Of a stretch of DNA of 8,127 nt, positions 6,485 to 8,127 are shown one piece after another. The stretch covers positions 4,328 to 12,454 of the forward strand of contig PMCY01000334.1 of the NCBI GenBank assembly GCA_003154255.1. The letters are read 5' to 3'. The position numbers were made by a program, and so were the translations under genes. This DNA comes from Candidatus Aminicenantota bacterium (GTDB lineage: Bacteria > Acidobacteriota > Aminicenantia > Aminicenantales > UBA4085). The notes under the pieces were generated by a model, which searched no databases, was not told the origin of the DNA, and saw nothing but the letters and a program-made list of their open reading frames with translations. Positions within the stretch are counted from its first letter, which is position 1. Each line of letters opens with the position of its first letter.

Positions 6485-8127
6485 TCACAGGCCCCAGCGG
6501 TACGAAAATTTGAGCATGAAAATATTGTCCCCGGGCGCGGTCAGGAGATTGGCCATGTCGCGACGGAACTGGAAGTCGCCGGCGTTGGAGTAGTCGGCGC
6601 GGTTCTGTGTCCAGACCAGGTAGAGGAGCGAACCAGGCCGGTATTCCCAGCGCAGCACGACCGTTCCGCGCAGGGACTTCATGTTGAAGTCGGGATTGCC
6701 AAAGGAGAATGGGGCGGCCGGGCCGGCGCCGTCCGGGTCGACGGTATAGACGCCGTCGGTGTAATCGACGGTCGAGGCGCCTTGGCCATAGGTGTTATAG
6801 GCATATTCGCGCGGCCGGGCCAGCTCTTTGAAGGCGTTATAGTGGCCGACGCCGATGAACGGCTGGAGATAGGCCTGCAGGGTCAGGGCCGGGGTGAACG
6901 TCCAGTTCAGCCGGATCTCGGCGGCGACGACCTGCTGCTTGATGTGGCCGAAGACGAAGCGGCTCCCGTAGGTCGCCGTCATCAGGGGATCGGCAAAGCG
7001 GCCCACCCACTGGGTCTGATTAGCCTCGTACATGTATTGGGGGCCGATGGACAGGTTGACATTGGACAGCGCCTTCCAGCGCAGGGCCACCTGGGCGCTC
7101 CAAGCGTCGTCTTCGCGGGTGTGCGAAACCGAGCCCTGGCTCTCGATGACGATGGGCCGGCGGCTGTCGGTGCTTAGCTGGAGCTGGGCTTCCCATCCCC
7201 CGGCCGATATGGCCAGGGGACCGCCCCGCGTCAGGCGCGTGCTCAAAGAGTCGGGCATGACGATCAACGTCGTGTTGAATTGCCAGAAATTGGAGAATTG
7301 GCCTTGGAAAAGGCCCAAGGCGCCGCCGCCGGTCCGGTTTCCGTCGAAGTCGTAGTTGACGAAACCGCCCAGCGCGGCCACGACATTCTGAAAAACCTTG
7401 CCGGGCTTGGTCCAGGAGCGGGCCGGCAGCACCGAAATATTGACGACGTCCGAGCGCGAAGACTGGTAGCCCATGTCGTTGGGATTGAATCCAGGCGATA
7501 GCGCCCCGGCGCTGAGAAGGAAGAGCCAGTCGCCGTTTTGCTTGGCCAGGTTGAAGCGCCCGCCCCAGCCCGAAAGCGAGGTGGCCAAGGGGTCATATCG
7601 GATGGTTTCGGAGTCCGGGCGTTGGAAGTAGTGCATAGACGAAGTCTGCAGGCGCTGGATGTCTTCGACGCTGCCTTCGACGCGGGTCCCGCCGAACCAG
7701 CCGCCGACGACCCAGTCGCGCTTTTTATCCAGGAACGTCCAGCCGTCCACGGCCAGGCTGAAAGCGTTCTTGTTGAGAATGCCGGCCAGGGAGTCCGTCT
7801 GCAGGTCGCGCATGATCCCGGTGGCCAGGATGCCTATCCCCTGCTGCCCTTTGTTAATGTCCTTCTGGGCCCGGAAGACGCCGTAGTAGGAAAAAGGCTC
7901 GACCTCCTCCCGGCTGCGCAGGCCGAAGGAGTCGATGGCGGCGTACTCCCGTCCCGTCAAAGCGTTCATGAACCCTACGTTCCAGTCGCCCAGCTGCCCG
8001 GTGAGCTTGGCCGCGCCCAGGATGGTCGTCCGGTCGGGGAAATCGACATATCCGTCCTGGCTGACATAGCCCTCAGGGGCCCTGCCGATGCGGCGGCTGT
8101 AGAAGAACCGCGGCTGGGGCCAGTTGA
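6485..8127 (-). CDS. Large DUF5916 outer-membrane beta-barrel protein, C-terminal part (5' end beyond the window)
   Basis: The frame is open from the right edge to the TGA at 6485-6487 and gives 546 residues. An internal Met at 7969 is not the start, because 52 further in-frame codons continue upstream and carry family motifs. Numbering from the window edge, the DUF5916 landmarks are F-F-Y-S-R-R-I-G-R (7-15), T-T-I-L-G-A-A-K-L-T-G (33-43), E-P-F-S-Y-Y (76-81), H-Y-F-Q-R-P-D (165-171) and S-P-G-F-N-P-N-D-M-G-Y (210-220). Alternating aromatic beta-strands follow to the end, which reads L-K-F-S-Y-R-W-G-L. The signal peptide, CBM9-like domain and P-D-F-S-Q motif expected in this family would lie outside the window. 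It retains the longer, classical DUF5916 form, unlike the neighbour at 3772-5928. Function is undefined; an outer-membrane role with a carbohydrate ligand is inferred from the family layout. Confidence 0.85.
   Translation of the reverse strand, partial: NWPQPRFFYSRRIGRAPEGYVSQDGYVDFPDRTTILGAAKLTGQLGDWNVGFMNALTGREYAAIDSFGLRSREEVEPFSYYGVFRAQKDINKGQQGIGILATGIMRDLQTDSLAGILNKNAFSLAVDGWTFLDKKRDWVVGGWFGGTRVEGSVEDIQRLQTSSMHYFQRPDSETIRYDPLATSLSGWGGRFNLAKQNGDWLFLLSAGALSPGFNPNDMGYQSSRSDVVNISVLPARSWTKPGKVFQNVVAALGGFVNYDFDGNRTGGGALGLFQGQFSNFWQFNTTLIVMPDSLSTRLTRGGPLAISAGGWEAQLQLSTDSRRPIVIESQGSVSHTREDDAWSAQVALRWKALSNVNLSIGPQYMYEANQTQWVGRFADPLMTATYGSRFVFGHIKQQVVAAEIRLNWTFTPALTLQAYLQPFIGVGHYNAFKELARPREYAYNTYGQGASTVDYTDGVYTVDPDGAGPAAPFSFGNPDFNMKSLRGTVVLRWEYRPGSLLYLVWTQNRADYSNAGDFQFRRDMANLLTAPGDNIFMLKFSYRWGL

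Noticed and set aside
6437..7177. 246-codon plus-strand ORF spanning the small secreted gene and the large DUF5916 gene
   Set aside because: It crosses two genes with clear family motifs on the minus strand; its own translation is low-complexity Gly/Ala/Val/Arg-rich with no domain.

Overview
The window is GC-rich, gene-dense chromosomal DNA from a Gram-negative-type bacterium. Four of its six genes encode exported or envelope proteins: two predicted outer-membrane beta-barrels, one lipoprotein and one small secreted beta-sandwich protein. The mix of DUF5916/CBM9 barrels, a GH95-like lipoprotein, a small lipocalin-like protein and a membrane-anchored MutS homologue recalls Acidobacteriota or Aminicenantota-like lineages. 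High-GC Bacteroidota-type relatives cannot be excluded. This placement is inferred from gene content only; there is no rRNA or other phylogenetic marker in view.

Left part (1-1337): two divergent genes share a gap of about 100 bp. The minus-strand gene is the first 149 codons of a MutS-family ATPase with two N-terminal membrane segments; it runs off the left edge. The plus-strand gene is a complete PhzF-family isomerase/epimerase-like enzyme. The gap carries repeated TGTGA words, an imperfect 20-bp palindrome and a weak promoter candidate.

Right part (1382-8127): four minus-strand genes read right to left. They are a large DUF5916 outer-membrane protein (its N-terminus lies beyond the right edge), a small secreted lipocalin-like protein 32 bp downstream, a second complete DUF5916 protein with a CBM9-like N-terminal domain, and a GH95-like glycoside hydrolase lipoprotein. 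A hairpin plus U-run after the small gene and a good sigma70-like promoter before the hydrolase suggest at least three transcription units, although readthrough is possible. The hydrolase converges on phzF across 44 bp.

A cautious reading is that the right-hand genes form an envelope module that handles a glycan or glycoconjugate. The CBM9/DUF5916 barrels would sit in the outer membrane and the hydrolase would be lipid-anchored. No SusC/SusD, TonB receptor, regulator or sugar transporter is visible, so the substrate is unknown. The most unusual point is that the GH95-like enzyme departs from the canonical fucosidase catalytic residues at two positions. I see no CRISPR array, insertion sequence, tRNA, rRNA or phage gene. 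The long ORFs opposite the real genes look like GC-bias shadows.
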